This document shows, in pieces, positions 1 to 5,104 of a stretch of DNA of 6,024 nucleotides. The stretch comes from JAUILA01 sp964563925. Lineage in GTDB: Bacteria > Bacteroidota > Bacteroidia > Cytophagales > Cyclobacteriaceae. A program made the translations under genes and the position numbers. The notes under the pieces are model-generated. The model saw nothing but the letters and a program-made list of their open reading frames with translations. It ran no database searches and was not told the origin of the DNA. Each line of letters begins with the position of its first letter. Position 1 is the stretch's first letter. Location: NCBI GenBank assembly GCA_964563925.1, contig CAZLZD010000114.1:1-6024 (forward strand), read 5' to 3'.

Positions 1-73
1 GTATAAGAGCAAGTATTAACTTAATAAATAAAACAGCATAAAATATTTAACTGCCGTATTCGTAACCCTGTTA

Positions 74-490
74 ATGCGAACACATCTCGTTGTTGCCCAA
101 AATTCTGCCACGGTACAGGAAATAAAAGAGCTCTCCAAAGCGAAATGGGAATGGATGGCCGATAAAGATATTGATAAGCTTTCGACCCTGTTTCATGACA
201 AATCAAAATTTGTCCACATGAGTGGCTCCTGGAAGAAGGACCGGGAGCTGGAAATAATTGAGTCCGGAAGCATCTGGTATAAGAACGCCGAAGTACATGA
301 TGTAGCTGTAGAAATGTTTGATGATACAGCAATCGTGTGGAACAGGATTACACTCCAGGCAGTGGTCAGAGGCAATGAAGTATCTAATGAATTTACCGTA
401 ACAGAAATCTATCAGACACAAAATGGTGAATGGAAGCTGTTAGACCTCACCTTCAGCAGTGTCAGAGATACGCATGAAATTGAGCATTGA
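74..490 (+). CDS. NTF2-like / DUF4440 (SnoaL-like) family protein, probably exported
   Basis: A 138-residue protein of the nuclear transport factor 2-like fold: an N-terminal helix (about residues 13-41, EIKELSKAKWEWMADKDIDK), then beta strands with FVHMSGSW (47-53), ELEIIESGSIWYK (58-70), DDTAIVWNRITLQAVVRGNE (83-102) and FTVTEIYQTQNGEWKLLDL (107-125). This pattern matches the small Bacteroidota DUF4440/SnoaL-like proteins. Members often bind small ligands or act as cyclases or isomerases, but no catalytic set can be named here, so the function is unknown. The ATG at 74 is the first conventional start, with an in-frame TAA at 29-31. Translation of the 12 codons from 38 to 73 gives the front half of a signal peptide (KYLTAVFVTLL) that continues into residues ending VVA-Q, a good signal peptidase I site. 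The native start may therefore be the ATA at 38, or an ATG mutated to ATA. The family call is fairly sure; start and activity are not. Confidence 0.8.
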   Translation: MRTHLVVAQNSATVQEIKELSKAKWEWMADKDIDKLSTLFHDKSKFVHMSGSWKKDRELEIIESGSIWYKNAEVHDVAVEMFDDTAIVWNRITLQAVVRGNEVSNEFTVTEIYQTQNGEWKLLDLTFSSVRDTHEIEH

Positions 491-491
491 T

Positions 492-528
492 TGATGAGGC
501 TACATCAAAAACCTGCCTCCAGGCTTTT
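492..528 (+). terminator. Tandem hairpins with T-run, candidate terminator of the NTF2-like gene
   Basis: Immediately after the stop codon, TGATG (492-496) can pair with CATCA (503-507). Next to it, AAAACCTG (508-515) pairs with CAGG-c-TTTT (520-528) around a four-base loop, with one bulged C. The second hairpin ends in a T-run, as an intrinsic terminator would. The stem is short (four GC-type pairs plus AT pairs), so this is plausible rather than firm. Confidence 0.45.
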
Positions 529-581
529 CTAATTAGCCCTTTTTCATCCCTTTTCCCTACTTTTTTCAATCCGGATTTTTT

Positions 582-610
582 TCTGAAGTTGGTGATATGA
601 ACAACCTTTG
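582..610 (+). promoter_or_regulatory. Weak candidate Bacteroidota-type promoter for the 641-2112 unit
   Basis: The Bacteroidota consensus is TTTG at -33 and TAnnTTTG at -7. Here TCTG (582-585) lies 17 bases before AACCTTTG (603-610); each element has one mismatch. Transcription would begin near 616-618, giving a leader of about 24 bases before the ATG at 641. Position and spacing are acceptable but the match is weak. Confidence 0.25.
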
Positions 611-640
611 CCTCAAGTATTTACCAAAAACAGAATAATT

Positions 641-1105
641 ATGAAAACCTTTTCTATTACATGCCTTCTTGCATTATTTGTTACTTTCACTTGGGCCCAG
701 GATCCTGTGAAAGAAACATCACGGAAATCTTCAGTCACGGTTAGCGGTTATGCAGCCACTACCCAGGAAACCAGCAGGTTTGAGGTGAACCGGAGTATTA
801 AATTTTCAAGTGATTCAGGAGAAGAAGAAATATCCATTGAAGTTCCGGAAGGAACAAAACGACTTATCCTTGAAATCAGGGGAGGTATATTTGATGGTAA
901 ATTTGCCGTAGAGGTGATAGACCCGGATGGAGCAAAAAAGGGAAACTTCTCCCTGAGCACGCAAATAAAATCAGGTTCCGATGAGCAGGTCAGTGGTCAC
1001 TTCGAAAAGCATTTGAAAGACCCCCGGTCCGGGACGTGGATCGTGCGGATAACACCTTCAAAGGCAAATGGAGAAATAAACATTAAAAGCAGCTTTATCG
1101 AATAG
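641..1105 (+). CDS. Secreted beta-sandwich protein of unknown function, partner of a membrane LuxR regulator
   Basis: The ATG at 641 gives a 154-residue protein with a clean signal peptide: MK, a hydrophobic core (ITCLLALFVTF, 6-16), then TWA-QD, so cleavage is likely after Ala19. An upstream in-frame TTG at 608 would only place eleven residues before the signal peptide, so it was not chosen. The leader is A-rich (aaaacagaataatt) without a Shine-Dalgarno sequence, as usual in Bacteroidota. The mature part alternates strands and turns: ISIEVPEGTKRLILEIRG (64-81), FAVEVIDPDGAKKGNFSL (88-105), then KDPRSGTWIVRITPS (126-140) and GEINI (144-148). The order hydrophobic strand, 'V-DPDG', 'P-x-x-G-x-W-x-V-x-I' resembles pre-peptidase C-terminal or P-domain jelly-roll modules, which usually bind proteins or sugars and are not catalytic. 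Only five bases separate it from the next gene, so the two are almost certainly co-transcribed. I do not recognise a named family. Confidence 0.75.
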   Translation: MKTFSITCLLALFVTFTWAQDPVKETSRKSSVTVSGYAATTQETSRFEVNRSIKFSSDSGEEEISIEVPEGTKRLILEIRGGIFDGKFAVEVIDPDGAKKGNFSLSTQIKSGSDEQVSGHFEKHLKDPRSGTWIVRITPSKANGEINIKSSFIE

Positions 1106-1110
1106 CACCA

Positions 1111-2112
1111 TTGAAATCCCATTCTTATATACGCGTTCTTGTTGTCATAATCAGCCTGGTAGTGCCAAACCTTGCCCACGGTCAGGTGCAAGGGTACCTG
1201 AAAGGCACTATCCGGCTTGACAGCACCTGGGAACAGAAAATATACCTGTCCCATATCCCCACATTTGAAGATATGTATTCGATGTCCAGGGATATGATAC
1301 TCGCAAATGCGGACATAGACAGTGCGGGTTCGTTTACCTTTGACCTGAGTTTTTTACCTGAAACCAATAACCTCTTTCGGCTGCACCTGGTAAAAAAAGG
1401 CGATTCCCCATCTTCACTGATAATAGGAGGGAATGACGAAAACCATCTTTTCCTGTGTGCTTCGAAGTATTCTAAGATACTGCTCCTGGCCGGTAAAAGT
1501 ATTCCTCCGTTCAGTGAGGTGAAATTCGAAAACTCCGCCGTAAACCGTAATTTCCAAATAGTTACCGAATTGGTACATACCAGGACCAGTATCGCGGCGG
1601 AAAGTGATGCGGCCAAACGCCGATTCATTGAAAATGATCTTAAGGCTCAGCTGGCTGCCATAGCGGACACAACATCTGACCACCTCCTGGGGCTGTATGC
1701 TCTCTACAACAGGAACAGTGATATTGACTATGCCGCTGATCCCGACCTGTACGACGCCTTCAATTCGAGGTTTGCAGAGGTGTCTGGTCCTTATTTACAG
1801 TCCTTTCGGAATAAATTGCCCGCTCAACCTAATAGTAATACTACGTTCTGGGTCATAGCAGGTGGTTTATTTTTGCTCATCAGCGGATTTTTGATCGGGC
1901 GGTGGCCGGTAACCAGGGAGCGTACAAGTCCGGATATTTCAAAACTAAGCATCCAGGAACGAAAGATATTCGACTTGCTACGCCAGGGTGCTTCAAATCA
2001 GGATATTTCTGAGGAATGCAATATCGGCGTGAGTACCGTGAAATCACACGTGAGCAGCATTTACAGCAAACTTAAAATCAACTCCCGCAAAGATGTGATG
2101 AACCTGCCCTGA
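1111..2112 (+). CDS. Membrane-anchored LuxR-family transcriptional regulator with extracytoplasmic sensor-like domain
   Basis: A 333-residue protein. Residues 1-24 form a signal peptide (basic start, VLVVIISLVVP core, LAHG-Q end). Residues 25-240 are extracytoplasmic: first a beta-rich part (GYLKGTIRLDSTW to FRLHLVKKGDSPSSLIIGG) that resembles the DUF4369-like lead domain of Bacteroidota envelope proteins, then a helical part with DAAKRRFIENDLKAQLAAIA (166-185). One transmembrane helix spans about 246-264 and ends in GRWP. The cytoplasmic tail carries a LuxR-type helix-turn-helix at about 279-330 (LSIQERKIFDLLRQGASNQD, then ISEECNIGVSTVKSHVSSIY); VSTVKSHV is the recognition helix. The start is a TTG at 1111: no ATG or GTG lies upstream in frame after the previous stop, and the first downstream ATG would delete the signal peptide. 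It probably binds DNA from the membrane and responds to an envelope signal. The signal and targets are unknown; the secreted protein encoded five bases upstream is the obvious partner candidate. The domain architecture is clear; the signalling role is inferred. Confidence 0.85.
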   Translation: MKSHSYIRVLVVIISLVVPNLAHGQVQGYLKGTIRLDSTWEQKIYLSHIPTFEDMYSMSRDMILANADIDSAGSFTFDLSFLPETNNLFRLHLVKKGDSPSSLIIGGNDENHLFLCASKYSKILLLAGKSIPPFSEVKFENSAVNRNFQIVTELVHTRTSIAAESDAAKRRFIENDLKAQLAAIADTTSDHLLGLYALYNRNSDIDYAADPDLYDAFNSRFAEVSGPYLQSFRNKLPAQPNSNTTFWVIAGGLFLLISGFLIGRWPVTRERTSPDISKLSIQERKIFDLLRQGASNQDISEECNIGVSTVKSHVSSIYSKLKINSRKDVMNLP

Positions 2113-2123
2113 AGCATGGCTTC
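2111..2123 (+). terminator. Short hairpin at the end of the regulator gene
   Basis: GAAGC (2111-2115) pairs with GCTTC (2119-2123) around a three-base loop, overlapping the TGA stop codon. It is followed by a pyrimidine-rich stretch (cattctttcctcctctg) rather than a pure T-run. It could end transcription of the 641-2112 unit but is a weak candidate. Confidence 0.3.
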
Positions 2124-2241
2124 CATTCTTTCCTCCTCTGCCTGGTTTAATGGTGACTAATAACTTTCCCTTGAGGTCTGCATAGTTAAGAATACCCGCC
2201 TCCTGCAAAATTTTCAGATCAAAATACCTGATTCTAGCGAG
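2113..2241 (-). pseudogene. Possible decayed coding fragment, minus strand
   Basis: On the minus strand a frame with no conventional ATG start is open from a TGA at 2242-2244 down into the end of the regulator gene. Within the gap it reads convincingly like protein: ARIRYFDLKILQEAGIL, NYADLKGKLLVTIKPG, RGGKNGSHASG. The first part has the rhythm of a helix-turn-helix or winged-helix segment ('LKILQEAGIL'), followed by a strand-like 'KLLVTIKPG'. This is more protein-like than expected for an untranslated gap, but it is only about 43 codons, lacks a start, and its far end runs antisense to a real gene. It may be a remnant of a lost regulator, or chance. Confidence 0.25.
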
Positions 2242-2312
2242 TCATGGCGTAGCTCTTTTTGGGAAGTTTATAGTATTGAATAATCAACTAAAACCCACAA
2301 AACCAGTTTATT

Positions 2313-3134
2313 ATGAGCAATATTAATACTTTCCGACTACGTGTATTTCTATCCATATGTATGTGTGTTATCCTGCTTGTCCTGTATGGCTGTGATGACC
2401 GGAACCCAAAGATCTGCCTGATTGAGCAATTCGAATGGAGTGGATTTGAGTACAAGCTGGTTTACACAGGAAACCGGCTGGACCAGCTGATCACCACCGA
2501 CAGTCATATAGACCTGACCTATGATGAGAACGACCTCTTACATTCAGCTGAATTTTATTTACCCGGAGATGTGAGTCCGTCCCTGGAGCAGTTTTTTTCG
2601 CATGGCCCGGATGGTATTGATCAAATCGATGAATTCCGGGGCATGGAGCATAGCCGTTACCTGATCACCTATTCTTCCAATGGGTCTGTGTATCAGATCA
2701 CGGAACAGGAATTTGACCCGGGTACCTCCACAGTAACATTTGAAATTACCGGTACCTATAAGTTTGACGCCGATAATAACCTTGCTGGTGAGTATCGTTC
2801 GTCCGCCTTCATCTGGTCAGATTACAGGATAAGTGACTATGACCAGGCTACCAACCCCTTTATCGTTCTGGCGGAAGCGGTAAATCATCCGCAGTTTTTC
2901 CCCCTGGGCCGATTCGTCAGGTTTCCGATTGGCAACTTTGATGTGAGCGTAGCTAACCGTTTGTCGGAGAATAATCCATTGTATGCTGAATATGAGTTGC
3001 CAGGATTTCCGCCGGCTTTTCAGGAGTTCAGTTACACCTATGACGGGATACGCCCAACGTCACTGCAATGGGATAACGATGATTCGGGATTTGTGACCAC
3101 CCGTTTTTATAAGTTTCTGTATAGCTGTCAGTAG
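2313..3134 (+). CDS. Lipoprotein with YD-like beta-hairpin repeats (DUF4595-like), likely surface-exposed
   Basis: A 273-residue protein with a type II signal peptide: basic start (RLR, 8-10), hydrophobic core (VILLVLY) and lipobox LYGC, with the lipidated cysteine at 27 followed by DDRN. Acidic residues straight after the cysteine resemble the lipoprotein export signals known in Bacteroidota, so outer-surface display is plausible. The mature chain carries about five repeat-like segments of the form 'Y-x-Y-(D/N)-x-x-(G/N)-x-(L/I)': YKLVYTGNRLDQL (47-59), IDLTYDENDLL (66-76), YLITYSSNGSVYQI (116-129), GTYKFDADNNLAGEY (147-161) and FSYTYDGIRPTSLQW (239-253). ISDYDQATNPF (173-183) is also typical of the Bacteroidota lipoproteins with such repeats. 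No enzyme motif is visible; these proteins are usually uncharacterised surface beta-structures. The ATG at 2313 has an A-rich leader (aaaacccacaaaacc) and places the signal peptide at the N terminus. I did not find a convincing promoter in the gap before it. Confidence 0.75.
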   Translation: MSNINTFRLRVFLSICMCVILLVLYGCDDRNPKICLIEQFEWSGFEYKLVYTGNRLDQLITTDSHIDLTYDENDLLHSAEFYLPGDVSPSLEQFFSHGPDGIDQIDEFRGMEHSRYLITYSSNGSVYQITEQEFDPGTSTVTFEITGTYKFDADNNLAGEYRSSAFIWSDYRISDYDQATNPFIVLAEAVNHPQFFPLGRFVRFPIGNFDVSVANRLSENNPLYAEYELPGFPPAFQEFSYTYDGIRPTSLQWDNDDSGFVTTRFYKFLYSCQ

Positions 3135-3200
3135 ATTGGAGGAATGTTTCTTTTTGGTTATATTAAGGCTTCTCATTTAAAATTCTTAAAGGCCGGAGCT

Positions 3201-3398
3201 ATGAAAATAAAACACATCCTCCTGATATTCCTTCTGGGCGTCATTTTAATAACTGCCGGTGCTTTTTTTAAAGTTCTCCACTGGCCCGGGGCCAATGTGA
3301 TGCTTGGTCTGGCCGCTGTGCTGCAGGTGCTTGCAGGAATTCTTGCCATCTGGAAGGTGCTGACCTTGAAGAGGTTTAAAGAATTTATTAACAGTTAA
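3201..3398 (+). CDS. Small two-helix membrane protein with GldL-like FK-x-x-HWPGA motif
   Basis: A 65-residue inner-membrane protein. Helix 1 is about residues 5-23 (HILLIFLLGVILITAGAFF), then the motif FKVLHWPGANVML (23-35), then helix 2 about 35-54 (LGLAAVLQVLAGILAIWKVL) and a basic tail (TLKRFKEF). The sequence 'GA-x-FK-x-x-HWPGA' occurs in the N-terminal membrane hairpin of GldL, the type IX secretion/gliding motor subunit, and in many short stand-alone Bacteroidota proteins. This one has no cytoplasmic domain and sits in no gld cluster, so it should not be called GldL; its role is unknown. I chose the ATG at 3201 (MKIKHILL) because it starts the first helix in the usual way. An in-frame ATG at 3144, two bases after a GGAGG, would add 19 residues with no clear role. 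It is 66 bases after the lipoprotein gene and may be read with it. Confidence 0.7.
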   Translation: MKIKHILLIFLLGVILITAGAFFKVLHWPGANVMLGLAAVLQVLAGILAIWKVLTLKRFKEFINS

Positions 3399-3430
3399 CC
3401 GCACGAGTCATGCCTGACCGGGCTTGCGGT
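3398..3430. terminator. Nested hairpin between convergent genes, possible bidirectional terminator
   Basis: ACCGCA (3398-3403) pairs with TGCGGT (3425-3430). Inside it, GTCA (3407-3410) pairs with TGAC (3415-3418). The structure begins at the last base of the small membrane protein's stop codon and lies within 65 bases of the esterase stop at 3462. No T-run follows on either strand, so it may be an mRNA 3' end structure rather than an intrinsic terminator. Confidence 0.3.
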
Positions 3431-3461
3431 AAGCAGTGAGGTAGCCTTATGCAGTCAGGTT

Positions 3462-4928
3462 TCAACGGACTGAATCACCCCGGTACACATTCATCTCCAG
3501 CATTTCATAATCTGCCCCAATCTGTTCAGGACTGGCGTCCTGCATGTTTTTCAAATGCCGGTCGAAAAAGGCAGTGACCAGTTTCGTGACTATTTCCATT
3601 CCGAGGTAAGGGTCTATGGTTCCTGTACCTGCGACCGAATTCACCGGAACCATAAATGGAATATCCATAAAATTCGGGTGGCCTGAATTCAAAAGTTTTG
3701 TCTCGTAAAAGTAGTCGGTACTCTTGTTTATATACACATGGGAATTGATATCCTCATGCTCGGCCGGCCAGTCTGCAGACACATACAGGTAAGGGATCCG
3801 GTAGGTCAGGTCGATCATATCACCCCACTGGATACCGTCCAGGTTGACCGCAGCCTTTATCCGGTCATCCTTCATCGCCACATTGCCGGCGGTACCACCG
3901 CCCACCGAATGGCCCAGCACCCCCAGCTTGTCCAGGTCCAGTTTGCCCCTGAGTATTCCATCAGCATTCCACTTTTCAAGCATATCAATGGTAAACTGTA
4001 TATCTTCCGCCCAGCGGTCCTGTATTCTCCCTTCAAAATAATGTTTGGCACCTGCCCTGACTACCGGATGTCTTTCTTCGTAGGACAGTCCGTCCCGGAA
4101 CACTTCAATGACCGGCGCCATGATATCCATTGCCCCATCGGCTATTTTCTGCTGATATGCGTAATCAAACCAGGCAATTCTCCCGTCAGGAAAGGTCACG
4201 CCCAGGCTTTCAAAGGTATGGTTCATATTGACGACCACATATCCCTGGCTTGCAATTTCAGTCAGTAACGCATAGTAGCCGGTGGCTTTTGATCCGTACC
4301 CGTGGGAAAAGATCAGCACGGGGAACGGGCCTTCGGCGACAGGAATGCCGGGATAGGCAAAGGTCTCCACATGATCCAGGTAATTCAGGGCCGAAGCGGG
4401 CAGTCCGTATTTGGTGGCAAACCCGGCCCGGCTGCCCTGGTCGATATACGTATCCCCCTCCAGGTCAGAAACGTCCGCACCGGAAGGATACCAGATTTTG
4501 TAAACCAACTCCCGCTTATCGCCAGGGTCTTCGGTGATGACTTCATCCATATCCGTTCGCACGTAGATTGATTCGGTGCCCACGCTATATGGTCCGCGGG
4601 GCTGCGGCAGCGTAAAGACGGGTAATACCTGGGGCAAGGTCCAGCCAGCGACAAGCAACAGCACGATTCCCGCGAATCCGGTGAACCGCAGAAATGTCAG
4701 GCGGACAGCCCGGTTGGGTTCCAGGATATATATTCTCCAGCCAAGAACCAGGACAAGCAGGTATGCCGGGATCATTTGCCAGCGGTACCCGTCAATAAGG
4801 AGGTGAAGGATCGTGAGCAAGCCAAGTATGCCCAGCAGGTACCCCGGCCGGATATGGCGGACTGCCTTTCTCTTGGTGAAGGGTAAAATGGTTACAACCA
4901 GTAACAAAAGGATTTCAAAAGTTCTCAT
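3462..4928 (-). CDS. Membrane-anchored alpha/beta hydrolase of the platelet-activating factor acetylhydrolase family
   Basis: A 488-residue protein. The first ~105 residues hold about four transmembrane helices (4-16, 30-46, 52-69, 84-102), followed by a catalytic domain on the outer side of the membrane or in the cytoplasm (orientation not decided). The domain matches plasma-type PAF acetylhydrolase (PF03403): the oxyanion segment VLIFSHGYGS (204-213), nucleophile elbow GHSVGG (339-344, Ser341), acid NLDG (362-365, Asp364) and base SGHPNF (415-420, His417). The Ser-to-Asp spacing of 23 residues equals that of human PLA2G7 (Ser273/Asp296), and Asp-to-His (53) is close to the human 55, so I regard the triad as intact. 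The family hydrolyses short or oxidised acyl esters of phospholipids; bacterial members may cut other esters, and the substrate here is unknown. The ATG at 4928 puts the first helix at the N terminus. It converges on the small membrane protein gene and has its own upstream region with a large inverted repeat. Confidence 0.85.
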   Translation of the reverse strand: MRTFEILLLLVVTILPFTKRKAVRHIRPGYLLGILGLLTILHLLIDGYRWQMIPAYLLVLVLGWRIYILEPNRAVRLTFLRFTGFAGIVLLLVAGWTLPQVLPVFTLPQPRGPYSVGTESIYVRTDMDEVITEDPGDKRELVYKIWYPSGADVSDLEGDTYIDQGSRAGFATKYGLPASALNYLDHVETFAYPGIPVAEGPFPVLIFSHGYGSKATGYYALLTEIASQGYVVVNMNHTFESLGVTFPDGRIAWFDYAYQQKIADGAMDIMAPVIEVFRDGLSYEERHPVVRAGAKHYFEGRIQDRWAEDIQFTIDMLEKWNADGILRGKLDLDKLGVLGHSVGGGTAGNVAMKDDRIKAAVNLDGIQWGDMIDLTYRIPYLYVSADWPAEHEDINSHVYINKSTDYFYETKLLNSGHPNFMDIPFMVPVNSVAGTGTIDPYLGMEIVTKLVTAFFDRHLKNMQDASPEQIGADYEMLEMNVYRGDSVR

Positions 4929-4929
4929 A

Positions 4930-4979
4930 CAGATCAGGTTGATTTGCGTTAATAAACCGACGCTGCAAATCTTGATCTG
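4930..4979. repeat. 50-base imperfect inverted repeat abutting the esterase start codon
   Basis: CAGATCA (4930-4936) pairs with TGATCTG (4973-4979), and GATTTGC (4941-4947) pairs with GCAAATC (4965-4971). The arms differ by a four-base (ggtt) versus one-base (t) bulge and enclose a 17-base centre. One base separates it from the esterase ATG on the minus strand. It could be an operator at the promoter or, if fully transcribed, an mRNA hairpin that hides the ribosome entry region. Fourteen paired positions are unlikely to be chance. Confidence 0.6.
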
Positions 4980-4997
4980 AAGGAATTTAAATGCAAT
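4966..4997 (-). promoter_or_regulatory. Weak candidate promoter for the esterase gene
   Basis: On the minus strand ATTG (4994-4997) is followed after 20 bases by AAGATTTG (4966-4973). Each has one mismatch to the Bacteroidota elements TTTG and TAnnTTTG. The -7 element would lie inside the upstream arm of the inverted repeat, and transcription would start near its centre, about 30 bases before the ATG. That arrangement would suit an operator, but the match is weak. Confidence 0.25.
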
Positions 4998-5068
4998 GTC
5001 ATATCCCGTGGTAAACCTGTCATTCGTCGATAAACCTTATCCGATCCGGCTGAAAGGGGGTTTTATGG

Positions 5069-5087
5069 CTGTGAGAACCTGTCACAG
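5069..5087 (-). terminator. Hairpin downstream of the second hydrolase gene
   Basis: CTGTGA (5069-5074) pairs with TCACAG (5082-5087) around a seven-base loop, 18 bases past the stop codon of the minus-strand hydrolase. On the minus strand it is followed by ccataaaaccccctttc, so there is no proper T-run. It may mark the transcript end and separate this gene from the esterase further downstream, 176 bases away. Confidence 0.35.
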
Positions 5088-5104
5088 GGAGGCCTTGGAA
5101 TAGC

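Noticed and set aside
21..332. Minus-strand frame opposite the NTF2-like gene
   Set aside because: Composition is unlike a real protein, and the plus-strand frame clearly matches an NTF2-like fold.
608..640. TTG start giving an N-terminal extension to the secreted beta-sandwich protein
   Set aside because: The ATG at 641 begins a textbook signal peptide after an A-rich leader; the extension would bury it and overlaps the promoter candidate.
1182..1683. Open minus-strand frames opposite the LuxR-family gene
   Set aside because: They mirror the codons of a well-supported gene and show no recognisable domain or start signal.
2258..2278. TTTG (2258-2261) and TAGTATTG (2271-2278) as a promoter for the lipoprotein
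   Set aside because: The two elements are only nine bases apart, too close for the Bacteroidota sigma factor spacing, and the second has a mismatch.
3144..3200. Upstream ATG for the small membrane protein, near a GGAGG
   Set aside because: The spacer between GGAGG and ATG is only two bases, and the added residues have no role, while MKIKHILL at 3201 is the usual start for this type.
3738..4571. Open plus-strand frames inside the esterase gene (3738-4268, 4302-4571)
   Set aside because: They are antisense to a gene with a complete catalytic triad; their translations are rich in Arg, Pro and His without fold-like patterns.
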